DNA of 64,000 nucleotides, taken from SIG598 sp045580875 (GTDB lineage Bacteria; Bacillota; Clostridia; Oscillospirales; Acutalibacteraceae). Location: the NCBI GenBank assembly GCA_045580875.1, contig JAZNOP010000060.1, forward strand, positions 1-64,000, given 5' to 3'. A program made the translations under genes and the position numbers. Below, piece after piece: positions 32,951 to 41,928 of this stretch (positions are counted from its first letter, which is position 1; every line of letters begins with the position of its first letter). Below the pieces are notes generated by a model that was given only the letters and a program-made list of their open reading frames with translations, had not been told where the DNA came from and made no database searches.

Positions 32951-33517
32951 ATGAGAACACTTGAAGATGCACGCGCTGCCTGCATGAACTGCACCGACTG
33001 CGGTCTGTGCGACGGCAGAACCAACGTTGTATATGGCGTTGGTGATCCTCATGCTGATATAATGTTCATCGGCGAGGGACCCGGCGAACAGGAGGACCTG
33101 ACCGGTCAGCCCTTTGTCGGAAGAGCCGGAAAACTGCTTGACCTGATGCTTGATGCGATAGGTCTTTCACGCGAAAACAACATATACATCGCCAATGTTG
33201 TCAAATGCCGTCCGCCGAAAAACCGCGATCCGCTGCCTGAGGAAATGGAACTGTGCAGCAAGTGGCTCGAGGAGCAGGTTGCTCTCATCGACCCGAAGAT
33301 AATCGTCTGTCTCGGTCGTTTTTCTGCCGGCAGATTCATCAATCCTGACATCAAAATTACGAAGGAGCACGGTCAGTTCACCGAGAAAAACGGCCGTCTT
33401 TACATGGCAACACTGCACCCCTCGGCTCTGCTGAGAAATCCTCGCCAGAAACCTGAAGCCTTCGAGGATTTCCTCAAGCTGCGCGACAAGCTTGAGCAGC
33501 TGAGCGCGCAGGAGTAA
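32951..33517 (+). CDS. Family 4 (iron-sulfur) uracil-DNA glycosylase
   Basis: A 188-residue DNA repair enzyme that removes uracil from DNA. The 4Fe-4S cysteines begin in CMNCTDCGLCDGR; motif 1 is GEGPGEQEDLTGQPFVGRAG, the cluster is completed by the Cys in VVKCRPP and VCLG, and the C-terminal catalytic loop is ATLHPSALLRNP. ATG 32951 is preferred over 32942 because AGGAG (32937-32941) is then 9 bases away. It has its own promoter and shares a bidirectional terminator with the convergent GTPase gene. Length is normal. Confidence 0.93.
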   Translation: MRTLEDARAACMNCTDCGLCDGRTNVVYGVGDPHADIMFIGEGPGEQEDLTGQPFVGRAGKLLDLMLDAIGLSRENNIYIANVVKCRPPKNRDPLPEEMELCSKWLEEQVALIDPKIIVCLGRFSAGRFINPDIKITKEHGQFTEKNGRLYMATLHPSALLRNPRQKPEAFEDFLKLRDKLEQLSAQE

Positions 33518-33547
33518 TCTGTATTAAATAAAACTGAATATACGTCA

Positions 33548-33586
33548 AACAGGCGTGACCGTCATTTTGCGACAGTCACGCCTGTT
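33548..33586. terminator. Bidirectional terminator between convergent genes
   Basis: Perfect 12-bp stem AACAGGCGTGAC / GTCACGCCTGTT between the glycosylase stop (33517) and the GTPase-nuclease stop (33588), with TTATTTTTTG on the right. Confidence 0.85.
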
Positions 33587-33587
33587 G

Positions 33588-36188
33588 TTATTTTTTGTCA
33601 GATTCGTCTGCTGCGGCGTCAATCAGGTCGCCAAGTTTTGCTTTTGGTACATTTGAATTGACAGCGTCAAGCGCTTCGGCAATGCGCGCGTGTACACTGT
33701 CCACCTCCTGTTCGAACTCGCGGGCTGAAGTGCGCAGTATTCCTGCACGCACAACCGAGAGCTGTATCAGCCTGTCGGAGGAAACGACACGCACGTGCTC
33801 ATTCTTTCCTATTTCTCCGACGAGTGTTTCTATATAGTTATCACCCAGCTCGTTTTCCTTTGTGTACGCAACGCGGATATTCTGATAATCAAAACGCTCT
33901 CCCCTGCCGCCCGGAACGCGGTAGGCATCGAACACGAGAATGACGTTCTCCTTGGTGTATGCGCTGTAATTGCAGAGGATATCCATCAGCCGCTCGCGTG
34001 CCGATTCAAGACTGCTGTCGGCAATGCGTTTAAGGTCGTCCCACGCAAAAATGACATTGTAGCCGTCTACTATGACATAACGCTTGCGCGGCTCAGGCAG
34101 CGTGAAACTCTTCTCGTTGGCAATTCTTTCCGGTCGGCGGTACTGTGCCCGTTTTATCGGTCCGAATTCGCGCTCCATTATTGCCTCGAGCTCTTTTTCA
34201 TCAATATTCAGTGTCCGGTGGCTGTAGCCGACAGGCGCTCCCCTGTCTTTCTTTATGCAGCTTTCAAGATGCATATATTCCGGCACCTTATCCCACTTGA
34301 CGGCAAAACCGCCTCCATGGGCGCAGAAAACCGAATCGGGAGGATTTTCCATATCGGCTTCCGGCTGATAACAGGTATCAAGAATTACACTCTCACTGTT
34401 GTGACATTCATCATATCCGGCAAGCTCAAAGAAAACTCTGCCGCGTCCGCCGGTATATGCTGCAACCTCGGCGGCATAGCCGTTCATCAGCACCACCGGC
34501 GCACGTCCGGTAAGCACTGACATTCCGCCGCTTTCCTCCGGTCTGCCGACAGTGCCTTTACGCATACGTATATCATTTATAGCTCGTCCCAGCTGTTCAA
34601 AAGGCACCTCGAGACGGAATGCATAATACGGCTCGAGCAGCACCGACTTTGCCTGCATCAGACCCTGACGCACTGCGCGGTAGGTCGCCTGTCTGAAATC
34701 GCCGCCCTCGGTATGCTTGAGATGTGCTCTGCCTGCCGCAAGCGTAATCTTCATATCGGTTATCGGGGAGCCGGTGAGCACACCCAGATGCTGTTTTTCA
34801 TTCAGATGCATAAGCACAAGTCTCTGCCAGTTGCGGTCGAGAACATCTTCACTCACCGAGCTGTCAAATACAAGACCTTTTCCGCGCGGCAGCGGTTCCA
34901 TGAGCAGATGCACCTCGGCATAATGCCGCAGCGGCTCGTAATGACCGACACCCTCAACGGTATCGGCGATTGTTTCCTTATACAGCACTCTGCCCTCGTC
35001 GATGGTCACATCGACACCAAACTTATCGAGTATCAGGCTGTGCAGAATCTCTACCTGCACCTCACCCATCAGGCTGACGTGTATTTCCTGCAAGTGCTCG
35101 CTCCATGTGATGTGCAGCTGCGGATCCTCTTCCTCAAGCTGGCGCAGTTTCGGCAGCATGGTGCGGGCATCGCAATTCTGCGGCAGCAGCACACGATAAT
35201 TCATTACCGGCTCGAGCATCGGCTTTTCTGAATTCGCCTCGTATCCGAGACCCATTCCGTTGTATGTGTTTACCGGTCCGGTTACGGCACAGACACCGCC
35301 TGCCGGCACCTCATCTACCGTTATATATTTTTCTCCGTAATATATACGGATCTGGTTTATCTTTTCGCCGTCTCCTCCGGAAGCGATGGTATCCTTGACA
35401 CGCAGAGTACCTCCGGTTACCTTGAGATGGGTAAGGCGGTCGTTTTTATCGCGGCTGATTTTAAACACCTTTGCTCCGAATGTCGCCGGATACTCCTGCG
35501 GCATTATAATCCGGTCAAGCCATGAAAGGAACTCTTCCACTCCGTCAAGCTTCAAGCCTGAGCCGAAAAAGCAAGGAAACACTCTGCGGCAAAGCAGCAT
35601 CTTCGCAATATCCCCGTCAGCTACACTGCCTGTTTCAAGAAATTCCTCCAGCAGTGATTCCGAACACATCGCAACACCCTCGGCTCTTGCTTCATCATCA
35701 GCCGAGAAATCAACACAGCAGCTGTCCAGTTCCTTCTGAAGTTCAGCCATAAGCTCTTCCCTGCTGCGCCTTGCGAAATCCATTTTGGTAACGAATATCA
35801 TTACCGGAATATTATAGGAACGCAGAAGCCTCCACAGAGTACGGGTGTGCGCCTGTACGCCGTCTATACCACTGATGACAAGCACCGCATAGTCAAGCAC
35901 CTGCAATACCCGCTCTGTTTCTGACGAAAAATCGATGTGTCCCGGAGTGTCGAGCATGGTCACCTCAAGCTCGCCGGTCGTGAAGACCGCCTGACTTGCG
36001 AATATTGTTATTCCGCGTTCACGCTCAAGCCGGTGGGTATCAAGAGCTGTATCGCCGTGATCCACCCTGCCGAGACTGCGCGATTTGCCTGAGCAGTAAA
36101 GCAACGCTTCAGCAAGTGTTGTCTTTCCGGCATCAACATGGGCAAGCAAAGCCGTACAGCATTTTCTTTTTTTTGATTGTTCTGACAC
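33588..36188 (-). CDS. EF-G/TetM-like ribosomal GTPase fused to a Rae1-like NYN nuclease
   Basis: An 866-residue fusion. Residues 1 to about 660 form a full translation GTPase of the ribosomal-protection (TetM/TetO) type: AHVDAGKTT (G1), ERGITI (G2), DTPGHIDF (G3), VTKMD (G4), then domains II-V with GRAHLKHTEGGDFRQATYRA. Residues about 703-840 match the Rae1/YacP NYN nuclease: VDGYNVIFAW, LVFDAYRVPG, VAYTKENELGDNYIE and VVSSDRL...LRTSARE. Rae1 of B. subtilis cuts mRNA in the ribosomal A site, the same site EF-G-like factors enter. The fusion therefore looks like a one-protein translation-surveillance or ribosome-rescue factor. Tetracycline resistance is possible but not shown. It stands alone. 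Confidence 0.9.
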   Translation of the reverse strand: MSEQSKKRKCCTALLAHVDAGKTTLAEALLYCSGKSRSLGRVDHGDTALDTHRLERERGITIFASQAVFTTGELEVTMLDTPGHIDFSSETERVLQVLDYAVLVISGIDGVQAHTRTLWRLLRSYNIPVMIFVTKMDFARRSREELMAELQKELDSCCVDFSADDEARAEGVAMCSESLLEEFLETGSVADGDIAKMLLCRRVFPCFFGSGLKLDGVEEFLSWLDRIIMPQEYPATFGAKVFKISRDKNDRLTHLKVTGGTLRVKDTIASGGDGEKINQIRIYYGEKYITVDEVPAGGVCAVTGPVNTYNGMGLGYEANSEKPMLEPVMNYRVLLPQNCDARTMLPKLRQLEEEDPQLHITWSEHLQEIHVSLMGEVQVEILHSLILDKFGVDVTIDEGRVLYKETIADTVEGVGHYEPLRHYAEVHLLMEPLPRGKGLVFDSSVSEDVLDRNWQRLVLMHLNEKQHLGVLTGSPITDMKITLAAGRAHLKHTEGGDFRQATYRAVRQGLMQAKSVLLEPYYAFRLEVPFEQLGRAINDIRMRKGTVGRPEESGGMSVLTGRAPVVLMNGYAAEVAAYTGGRGRVFFELAGYDECHNSESVILDTCYQPEADMENPPDSVFCAHGGGFAVKWDKVPEYMHLESCIKKDRGAPVGYSHRTLNIDEKELEAIMEREFGPIKRAQYRRPERIANEKSFTLPEPRKRYVIVDGYNVIFAWDDLKRIADSSLESARERLMDILCNYSAYTKENVILVFDAYRVPGGRGERFDYQNIRVAYTKENELGDNYIETLVGEIGKNEHVRVVSSDRLIQLSVVRAGILRTSAREFEQEVDSVHARIAEALDAVNSNVPKAKLGDLIDAAADESDKK

Positions 36189-36424
36189 GGCAATAGCCCC
36201 TCTCGTACAAACTATTTGAGTATTATATCACGAAAACAAGCTTTAGTCGATAGCAACGTCTGCAATTTTATCTCAATTGCAGCGTACTATAAATCCGGTG
36301 TTCAGAATTTTCTAGAATTAACAAAACTTAAACAAATCATAAAACATTCAAAAACATCGGCAGGATAAAATGCAGACATCAGGTGAGAAAAACACCGAAA
36401 TCAAGATGTAAGGAGAAATGAAAA

Positions 36425-36841
36425 ATGGCAACTTCAAAAATAACCAAGGCAGTAAGAAAGACCGCAGAGGTCGTAACAGAGGGCTATCAGAAAATCGAGG
36501 ACGGCGTTGTCGGCGGTTATCAGAAGATCGAAGACGGTGTGGTCAGCGGATTCACAAAAATCACAGACAGATTTGTCGACACATTCCTCACCAGAGACGG
36601 CGAGACCGTTGATGAAGCAAAGCAGAGACTTGCAGATGAGCAGACAGCACGTGAGGAAGCCTCCAAAGCTGCAGCAGAACAGCGAGCAGCACAGCAGCAG
36701 GCTCGCATCGATGCAGGAAATGCTCAGATTGAGCGCATTCAGGCAGAGAACAGAGCAATGATCGAGCGCAATCACGCTGCATCAAAGGCTATTGTCGAAG
36801 CCAGCCTCGAGGCAAGCAGAAACGCCGGAAAGAAAAACTGA
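36425..36841 (+). CDS. Small helical protein with 11-residue amphipathic repeats
   Basis: A 138-residue protein. Residues about 17-60 repeat an 11-residue unit: EGYQKIEDGVV, GGYQKIEDGVV, SGFTKITDRFV, then DTFLTRDGETV. An 11-mer period is the signature of long amphipathic helices that lie on membranes (synuclein/apolipoprotein style). Residues 65-125 are Ala/Glu/Gln-rich and should form a coiled coil. There is no signal peptide. Ribosome site AAGGAG. It heads a cluster of small membrane-linked genes that leads into a two-component system, suggesting an envelope role. Function unknown. Confidence 0.75.
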   Translation: MATSKITKAVRKTAEVVTEGYQKIEDGVVGGYQKIEDGVVSGFTKITDRFVDTFLTRDGETVDEAKQRLADEQTAREEASKAAAEQRAAQQQARIDAGNAQIERIQAENRAMIERNHAASKAIVEASLEASRNAGKKN

Positions 36842-36916
36842 GTATTATATTCCGCAAGCAATCAAAAAAAACAATCCACAGACAATATAATCAATTACGA
36901 AAGGTGATAATCAATA

Positions 36917-37279
36917 ATGAACAACGATAAGAATTTTCTCGTACAGCAGATCCGCTCCCAGTACACCGAAAAGGATCACACTCAGCTTGATGAGCTCAAG
37001 GCTCTCGACAAAAAGGTGAAGACACCTGCTAACGTCTTTGCATATATCTTCGGTTCAGTTGCAGCTATAATCATGGGCAGCGGCATGAGCCTTGTAATGA
37101 CCGACATCGGCTCAATGATCGGTCTTGAAGAGACCATGATCCCCGGTATAGTCATCGGCGTTGCCGGTATGCTTCTTGCCGCAGTCAACTATCCGATATA
37201 CAAGAAAATTCTCAGCTCCCGCAAGAGCAGATACTCCGCCAGAATAATGGAGCTGAGCGAAAAAATCCTGAATGACTGA
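36917..37279 (+). CDS. Small two-helix membrane protein (paralogue of the 40218 gene)
   Basis: A 120-residue protein: charged N-terminal helix (LDELKALDKKVKTPANV), two hydrophobic helices (about 42-62 and 75-95) and a basic C-terminal tail. It is clearly related to the 124-residue protein at 40218-40592: both have an IRxxY segment, LDxxVxTP, a Gly-rich first helix with GMs/GMC, IPGIxIG, YPxYxK and a final acidic helix. The two paralogues bracket the two-component system, implying that this module is one functional unit. Ribosome site AAAGGTGATAATC. Function unknown. Confidence 0.75.
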   Translation: MNNDKNFLVQQIRSQYTEKDHTQLDELKALDKKVKTPANVFAYIFGSVAAIIMGSGMSLVMTDIGSMIGLEETMIPGIVIGVAGMLLAAVNYPIYKKILSSRKSRYSARIMELSEKILND

Positions 37280-37345
37280 GTTGCCGGACAGAATATGACC
37301 GGACCCTCAGATACAATCAGCAATAAATAAAGAAGAAGAGTACAT

Positions 37346-37440
37346 ATGGGTATCAAGGAATTTTTCACAAAGGCATTCGGAGACATGAAGAAGAGCGCAA
37401 GTCGGCCGCTGAGGCACGAATTGACGATCTCAGAAAATAA
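37346..37440 (+). pseudogene. Remnant of a small helical-protein gene with internal deletion
   Basis: It begins ATGGGTATC, giving MGIKEFFTKAFGDMK. The downstream part then makes sense only in another frame: from about 37390 it reads EERKSAAEARIDDLRK and a TAA at 37438, a typical charged helical ending. The ATG frame instead runs into an atypical sequence and stops at 37450 after 34 codons. The simplest explanation is a gene that lost its middle. Similar small proteins (start MxIKEFFTKAFxDMK) occur with this gene set, from memory. An alternative is a genuine 34-residue peptide. Confidence 0.45.
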
Positions 37441-37462
37441 TCTTTCCTGATCTGAACGCATT

Positions 37463-37502
37463 AAATAATACGGCAGGGACAGCTCCTTGCTGTATTATTT
37501 TG
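37463..37502 (+). terminator. Long-stem terminator before the second two-component operon
   Basis: A 17-bp stem with two G-U pairs (AAATAATACGGCAGGGA with its partner at 37484-37500) and a 4-base loop, followed by TT. Confidence 0.78.
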
Positions 37503-37582
37503 CGTAAAATCTGCTGCGTAAACAATACTTTAACATTTTTGTGCTATGATATAATCAATCAATATGTCTGCGGAGGTATGCA

Positions 37583-38254
37583 ATGTTCAGGATACTGGTA
37601 GTCGAAGATGACAGAGATCTGAATAAAACAGTATGTTCTTTTCTTAATCACAGCGGATATGAAGCAACCGGCTGCCTGAGTGCATCGGAAGCTTATGATG
37701 CACTGTACAGCACTGTATTCGATCTGATAGTTTCGGACATAATGATGCCTGAAATCGACGGCTTTGAGTTTGCAAAGAACGTCCGCGAGCTCAGCGAGGA
37801 TATTCCCATCCTCTTTATGACCGCCCGTGATGATATAGCTTCCAAGCAGAGGGGCTTCCGCATCGGTGTTGATGACTACATGGTCAAGCCGATTGATCTT
37901 GATGAGCTGTTTCTTCGCATCGGCGCATTACTCAGGCGGGCTAAGATAGCTTCCAGCAAAAAGATTGAAATCGGAAGCTTTGTAATGGACGCTGATGAGC
38001 ACACAGCATATCTTGACGGCGATGAAATATCCATGACCAACCGTGAATTCAGCATACTCTACAAACTGCTTTCCTACCCCAAAAAGACCTTCACACGAAC
38101 TCAGCTGATGGACGAATTCTGGGGTGCAGACACCGAAACCGCACCAAGAGCGGTCGATGTTTACATGACGAAGCTCCGTTCAAAGCTTGCCGGCTGCGAT
38201 TCCTTTGAGATTGTTACGGTACACGGACTTGGCTACAAGGCGGTGATAAAGTGA
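37583..38254 (+). CDS. OmpR/PhoB-family response regulator
   Basis: A 223-residue regulator, paralogous in length and layout to the one at 2995. Receiver: D9-D10, phospho-acceptor D52 (LIVSDIMMP), T80 and K102 (DYMVKP). Winged-helix domain about 127-222 ending VTVHGLGYKAVIK. A TATAAT (37550-37555) lies just upstream, and GGAGG precedes the ATG. The kinase gene overlaps its stop by 4 bases (GTGA). It probably regulates this envelope-related cluster. Confidence 0.95.
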   Translation: MFRILVVEDDRDLNKTVCSFLNHSGYEATGCLSASEAYDALYSTVFDLIVSDIMMPEIDGFEFAKNVRELSEDIPILFMTARDDIASKQRGFRIGVDDYMVKPIDLDELFLRIGALLRRAKIASSKKIEIGSFVMDADEHTAYLDGDEISMTNREFSILYKLLSYPKKTFTRTQLMDEFWGADTETAPRAVDVYMTKLRSKLAGCDSFEIVTVHGLGYKAVIK

Positions 38255-39342
38255 AGAACGACAGCAAATACAGCAAGGTGCTTCTGGTGCTGAATCATTA
38301 TCTTGTATTTTTTATGCTTGTGGCTTTTGTCATCACCTGCTGCACCATGCTGTTTGTGAGAGTGCTGACAAATACTCTCGGCGTTACTTTGACCGAGGAT
38401 AATCTCGCAGATGCCGCAAAGATCACCTTTGCCAATGTGGTATTCCTGAGCGCAGTATTCACAATAATTGACGGAATCCGCAGAAAGCTGACCGTTGACC
38501 GTCCTGTTGAGCAGATACGGCAGGCGGCGCAGAAGATAACCGAGGGTGATTTTACCGCCCGTGTACCTCACGCAAGTCCGATAGTTGACCTCAGTTATAA
38601 ATTCAACGACATCGCCGACACCTTCAACAAGATGGCAGAAGAACTGGGCAGCGTTGAAACACTTCGTACAGATTTTATTGCCAATGTATCCCACGAAATG
38701 AAAACACCCCTTGCGGTCATGCAGAATTACGGCACTCTGCTTCAATCTCCGGAGCTGACCGACGAAAAGCGCATTGAATATGCAAAGGGTGTCTCTGACG
38801 GAGCAAAACGCATGGCGGACATGATGACCAACATACTCAAGCTCAACCGGCTGGAAAATCAGCAGATATTCCCGCAGGCTGAAGAGTTTGACCTCGGTGA
38901 GCAGCTTTGCGAATGTCTGCTGCAATATGAAAATGTCTGGGAGCAGTCTGACATCAGAATAGAAACCGACATTGCTGATAATATCCGCGTAAAAGCAGAT
39001 GCCGAGCTGCTCGGTCTGGTGTGGAACAATCTTTTCTCCAACGCTTTCAAATTTACCGAAGCAGGCGGCACTGTTTCGGTCTCGCTTACTGCAGACGGCA
39101 GGTATGCAACAGTCAGAGTGAAGGACACCGGCTGCGGCATGACACCTGAGGTTGGTGCTCATATTTTCGAAAAATTCTATCAGGGGGACACATCACACTC
39201 AACGCAGGGCAACGGCCTCGGGCTTGCTCTTGTCAAGCGGGTCGTTGATATCATGCAGGGTGAAATCGCCGTAGAAAGCGTTGTCGGCAAAGGCACTGTC
39301 TTTACAGTAAGAATCAGGAGAGCGCAAGATGGAATGGCGTAA
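38251..39342 (+). CDS. HAMP-containing sensor histidine kinase
   Basis: A 363-residue kinase with two membrane helices (about 10-37 and 58-75) separated by only about 20 residues, then HAMP (about 80-135), HisKA with H148 (NVSHEMKTP) and HATPase_c (NLFSNAFKF, DTGCGM, GNGLGLALV). GTG start overlapping the regulator stop. The short external loop again suggests intramembrane sensing. Its 3' end overlaps the next membrane-protein gene by 14 bases, so regulator, kinase and the two following proteins form one operon. Confidence 0.95.
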   Translation: MKNDSKYSKVLLVLNHYLVFFMLVAFVITCCTMLFVRVLTNTLGVTLTEDNLADAAKITFANVVFLSAVFTIIDGIRRKLTVDRPVEQIRQAAQKITEGDFTARVPHASPIVDLSYKFNDIADTFNKMAEELGSVETLRTDFIANVSHEMKTPLAVMQNYGTLLQSPELTDEKRIEYAKGVSDGAKRMADMMTNILKLNRLENQQIFPQAEEFDLGEQLCECLLQYENVWEQSDIRIETDIADNIRVKADAELLGLVWNNLFSNAFKFTEAGGTVSVSLTADGRYATVRVKDTGCGMTPEVGAHIFEKFYQGDTSHSTQGNGLGLALVKRVVDIMQGEIAVESVVGKGTVFTVRIRRAQDGMA

Positions 39343-40234
39343 GCTGTGCCGAGGACTGCTCTTTCCTCCGGTATGGATCATTGTGATTCTCACGGTTATA
39401 AGCTCTGCAGGGCTTGTGTTGGTATTTACAAGAAACCTTGAGCAATCGATCGCGGCGTATATCATATATGTTGTTTCGTTTTACACGCTTGCTGTACTCT
39501 GCATATTTTTCGCACTTATTGTGCCCGGTAAATACAGGAATTTACGGCAGAAGATATACGCCAGTCCTCTTGGCAGCCGCTATATGACCGATGCGGCTTT
39601 CCGCACAAATATATGGCTGCACATCTCACTGGCAATCAATCTGCTGTATGCCGGAGTAAATGTTCTTTCATTTATCCTGTACCGGTCAATGTGGTTTGTC
39701 TGCCTGGCAGTATATTATAGCATCCTTGCCGTCATGCGGTTTCTGCTTGCAAGATACGCCCGCAGAAACGGGTTCGGCAGAAATATCGAAGGAGAACTCA
39801 GACGCACTGTGATCTGCTCCTGCATACTGCTGACCGTGAACTTTGCTCTTTCCGGCTCTGTACTTATGATGCTCTATCAGGAAAAAGGCTACGAATACGA
39901 CGGAATAATGATTTATGTCATGGCGGCCTACACATTTTATATTACAGTAAATGCCATAGTCGGACTCATCAGAAGCCGTCGTCAGAACAGTCCAGCTATA
40001 ACGATGACAAGGGTTATTTCCCTTTCTGCCGCCCTTGTTTCAATGCTTTCACTCGAAACTGCCATGTTTTCAGCCTTCGGGCAGGATATGGAGCCCGACA
40101 GCAAATGGCTTATGATTGCCCTGACAGGTGCAGGCGTGAGCATCTGCATAATAGCCATGGCGGTATATATGATTGTAAAATCAATTCATGATATAAAAAA
40201 GCTCAAAGGAGAACACAATGGAAAACAGAGATAA
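39329..40234 (+). CDS. Polytopic membrane protein of unknown function, operon partner
   Basis: A 301-residue protein with about seven hydrophobic helices and short charged loops; no family recognised. It overlaps the kinase gene by 14 bases and the next gene by 17, so its synthesis is coupled to both. A GGAG site within the kinase coding end precedes the ATG. Such coupling suggests that it feeds the kinase a signal or is its main output. There is no transporter or enzyme motif. Confidence 0.8.
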   Translation: MEWRKLCRGLLFPPVWIIVILTVISSAGLVLVFTRNLEQSIAAYIIYVVSFYTLAVLCIFFALIVPGKYRNLRQKIYASPLGSRYMTDAAFRTNIWLHISLAINLLYAGVNVLSFILYRSMWFVCLAVYYSILAVMRFLLARYARRNGFGRNIEGELRRTVICSCILLTVNFALSGSVLMMLYQEKGYEYDGIMIYVMAAYTFYITVNAIVGLIRSRRQNSPAITMTRVISLSAALVSMLSLETAMFSAFGQDMEPDSKWLMIALTGAGVSICIIAMAVYMIVKSIHDIKKLKGEHNGKQR

Positions 40235-40592
40235 CGAAACCTTTACTTATTCCTATTCTGCCGAGCAGCAGGAGGAAATCAAGAATATACGCAGGAAGTA
40301 TCTGCCGCCTGAGGAGGACAAGATGGAGCAGCTTCGCAGACTTGATGCAAGCGTAACCACCCCCGGAATAATAGCATCGCTCGCTGCGGGTATACTCGGT
40401 TCGCTGATACTCGGCATAGGAATGTGCTGCTGCATGGTGTGGGGCGGCAGCTGGTTTATCCCCGGAATCATCATCGGTCTGATCGGCATTGTAATCCTTG
40501 CACTCGCTTATCCGCTCTACGTTAAGCTCACCGAAAAACAGCGCAGAAAGCTGGCTCCGGAGATACTCCGTCTTACGGAAGAACTAATATAA
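40218..40592 (+). CDS. Small two-helix membrane protein (paralogue of the 36917 gene)
   Basis: A 124-residue protein with a charged N-terminus (EEIKNIRRKYLPPEEDKMEQ), two hydrophobic helices (about 50-72 and 78-100) and a basic-acidic tail. It shares its whole plan with the 36917 protein, but adds a CCCM cluster in the first helix-loop. It is the last gene of the operon that starts at 37583; GGAG site, ATG at 40218, followed by a terminator. Function unknown; membrane stress or regulation of the kinase is a guess. Confidence 0.78.
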   Translation: MENRDNETFTYSYSAEQQEEIKNIRRKYLPPEEDKMEQLRRLDASVTTPGIIASLAAGILGSLILGIGMCCCMVWGGSWFIPGIIIGLIGIVILALAYPLYVKLTEKQRRKLAPEILRLTEELI

Positions 40593-40612
40593 TAAATACT
40601 TTATGTAAACAC

Positions 40613-40645
40613 AAAAGGCTGTCCGCAAAACGCAGACAGCCTTTT
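40613..40645 (+). terminator. Terminator of the second two-component operon
   Basis: Perfect 11-bp stem AAAAGGCTGTC / GACAGCCTTTT with an 11-base loop. Confidence 0.8.
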
Positions 40646-40728
40646 GACTTGCAGAAACTTCCGGATAACTCATCCGGCTTATCACCGCTGTTTTTATTGC
40701 ATCATAGACACTGCTGATACAATCAGGA

Positions 40729-41928
40729 TTACTTCGAAATAATACGGTAATACCGCGCAAGCTCGTCCGCAGACCAGAGCACCGGCACCGGATAGAGCGG
40801 ATTGGCTTCCTTTTCAGCATTCTTCGCCATATCAGGAATATCCGCCTCCATGATTCCCTCAAGCTTTTCCGGAATGTTCATTCTGCGGTTAAGCTCACGT
40901 ATTGCCGCAATGAATTTCTCCGCTCCGGTCTGCGCACTGTCACAAGCATCTGCCACACCGGCGATTACTGCCAGCCTGCTGAGCTTTCTATGCACTGTTT
41001 TGCCGTACCCCTCAAGCACGTAAGGCAGAATTACGGCATTTGCAAGTCCGTGTGCAATTCCGTACTGACCGCCCAGCGAATGAGCTATTGCGTGGACATA
41101 CCCGACGTAGGATTTTGAGAATGCTTTGCCTGCAAGGTATGAAGCATAAAGCATATTTTTTCTCGCTTCCTCATCAGAGCCGTCATTATACGCCTTTTCA
41201 ATATTTCCGAAAATCATTCTTACTGCGGTCTCTGCATTCTTACGGGTTTCCTTTATGGTTGAACGTCCGACATAAGCCTCGACTGCATGGGTAAGCGCAT
41301 CCATGCCGGTAGTCGAGGTCATGTGCGGAGGAAGACCCATTGTCACGCTGTGGTCAAGCACTGCACAGTGCGGCTCAACGCAAAGGTCGTCGATGGTGTA
41401 TTTATGGTGTGTCTCAGGATCGGTGATAACCGCAGCGACAGTAGCCTCACTGCCTGTACCCGCAGTAGTCGGCACTGCGCACATTATCGGCAGACGGCGC
41501 ATGACCTTCAGGATACCCTCCATCTTATTGAGCGGCGTATTCGGTCTTGCGATGCGTATGGCGGCTCCTTTTGCGCAATCCATAGGCGAACCGCCGCCAA
41601 AAGCGACTATGCCCTGACAGCCGTTCTTGACATATATATCCTTTGCCGCCTCGACATTGTCAACCGTCGGGTTCGGGCAGGTGCCGTCATAGACGAAATA
41701 TTCGATGCCGTTATCGGCAAGCACCTCTTCAAAATGCTTTGATGTTCCGAGCTTTCTCAGAACAGAATCGGTAACAAGAAGCACTCTGCTTATCTTCTTT
41801 TCCGCCAGATAGGACGGAATTTCATCAATTCTGTTCAGCACACGCTGTCTGCGGTACGGCAGGAACGGCATTGCAATATGCAGAACCTTCTGAAATGTTC
41901 TGCACCAGATTTTTCTGAAAATATTCAT
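40729..41928 (-). CDS. Iron-containing alcohol dehydrogenase
   Basis: A 399-residue group III alcohol dehydrogenase. NAD-binding: VAFGGGSPMDCAKGAA; then PTTAGTGSEAT; metal site DALTHAVEAY...AHSLGGQYGIAHGLANA with the conserved Asp and His ligands. Such enzymes interconvert alcohols and aldehydes in fermentation (ethanol, butanol or propanediol). ATG 41928 is chosen because CGGAG lies 10 bases upstream. It is divergent from the hydroxyacid dehydrogenase gene across a region with a direct repeat (42053-42092). The substrate is not readable. Confidence 0.93.
   Translation of the reverse strand: MNIFRKIWCRTFQKVLHIAMPFLPYRRQRVLNRIDEIPSYLAEKKISRVLLVTDSVLRKLGTSKHFEEVLADNGIEYFVYDGTCPNPTVDNVEAAKDIYVKNGCQGIVAFGGGSPMDCAKGAAIRIARPNTPLNKMEGILKVMRRLPIMCAVPTTAGTGSEATVAAVITDPETHHKYTIDDLCVEPHCAVLDHSVTMGLPPHMTSTTGMDALTHAVEAYVGRSTIKETRKNAETAVRMIFGNIEKAYNDGSDEEARKNMLYASYLAGKAFSKSYVGYVHAIAHSLGGQYGIAHGLANAVILPYVLEGYGKTVHRKLSRLAVIAGVADACDSAQTGAEKFIAAIRELNRRMNIPEKLEGIMEADIPDMAKNAEKEANPLYPVPVLWSADELARYYRIISK

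Noticed and set aside
33588..36188. Tetracycline-resistance gene tetM/tetO
   Set aside because: The GTPase part is of that broad type, but the Rae1-like nuclease fusion and chromosomal setting make a resistance call unsafe.
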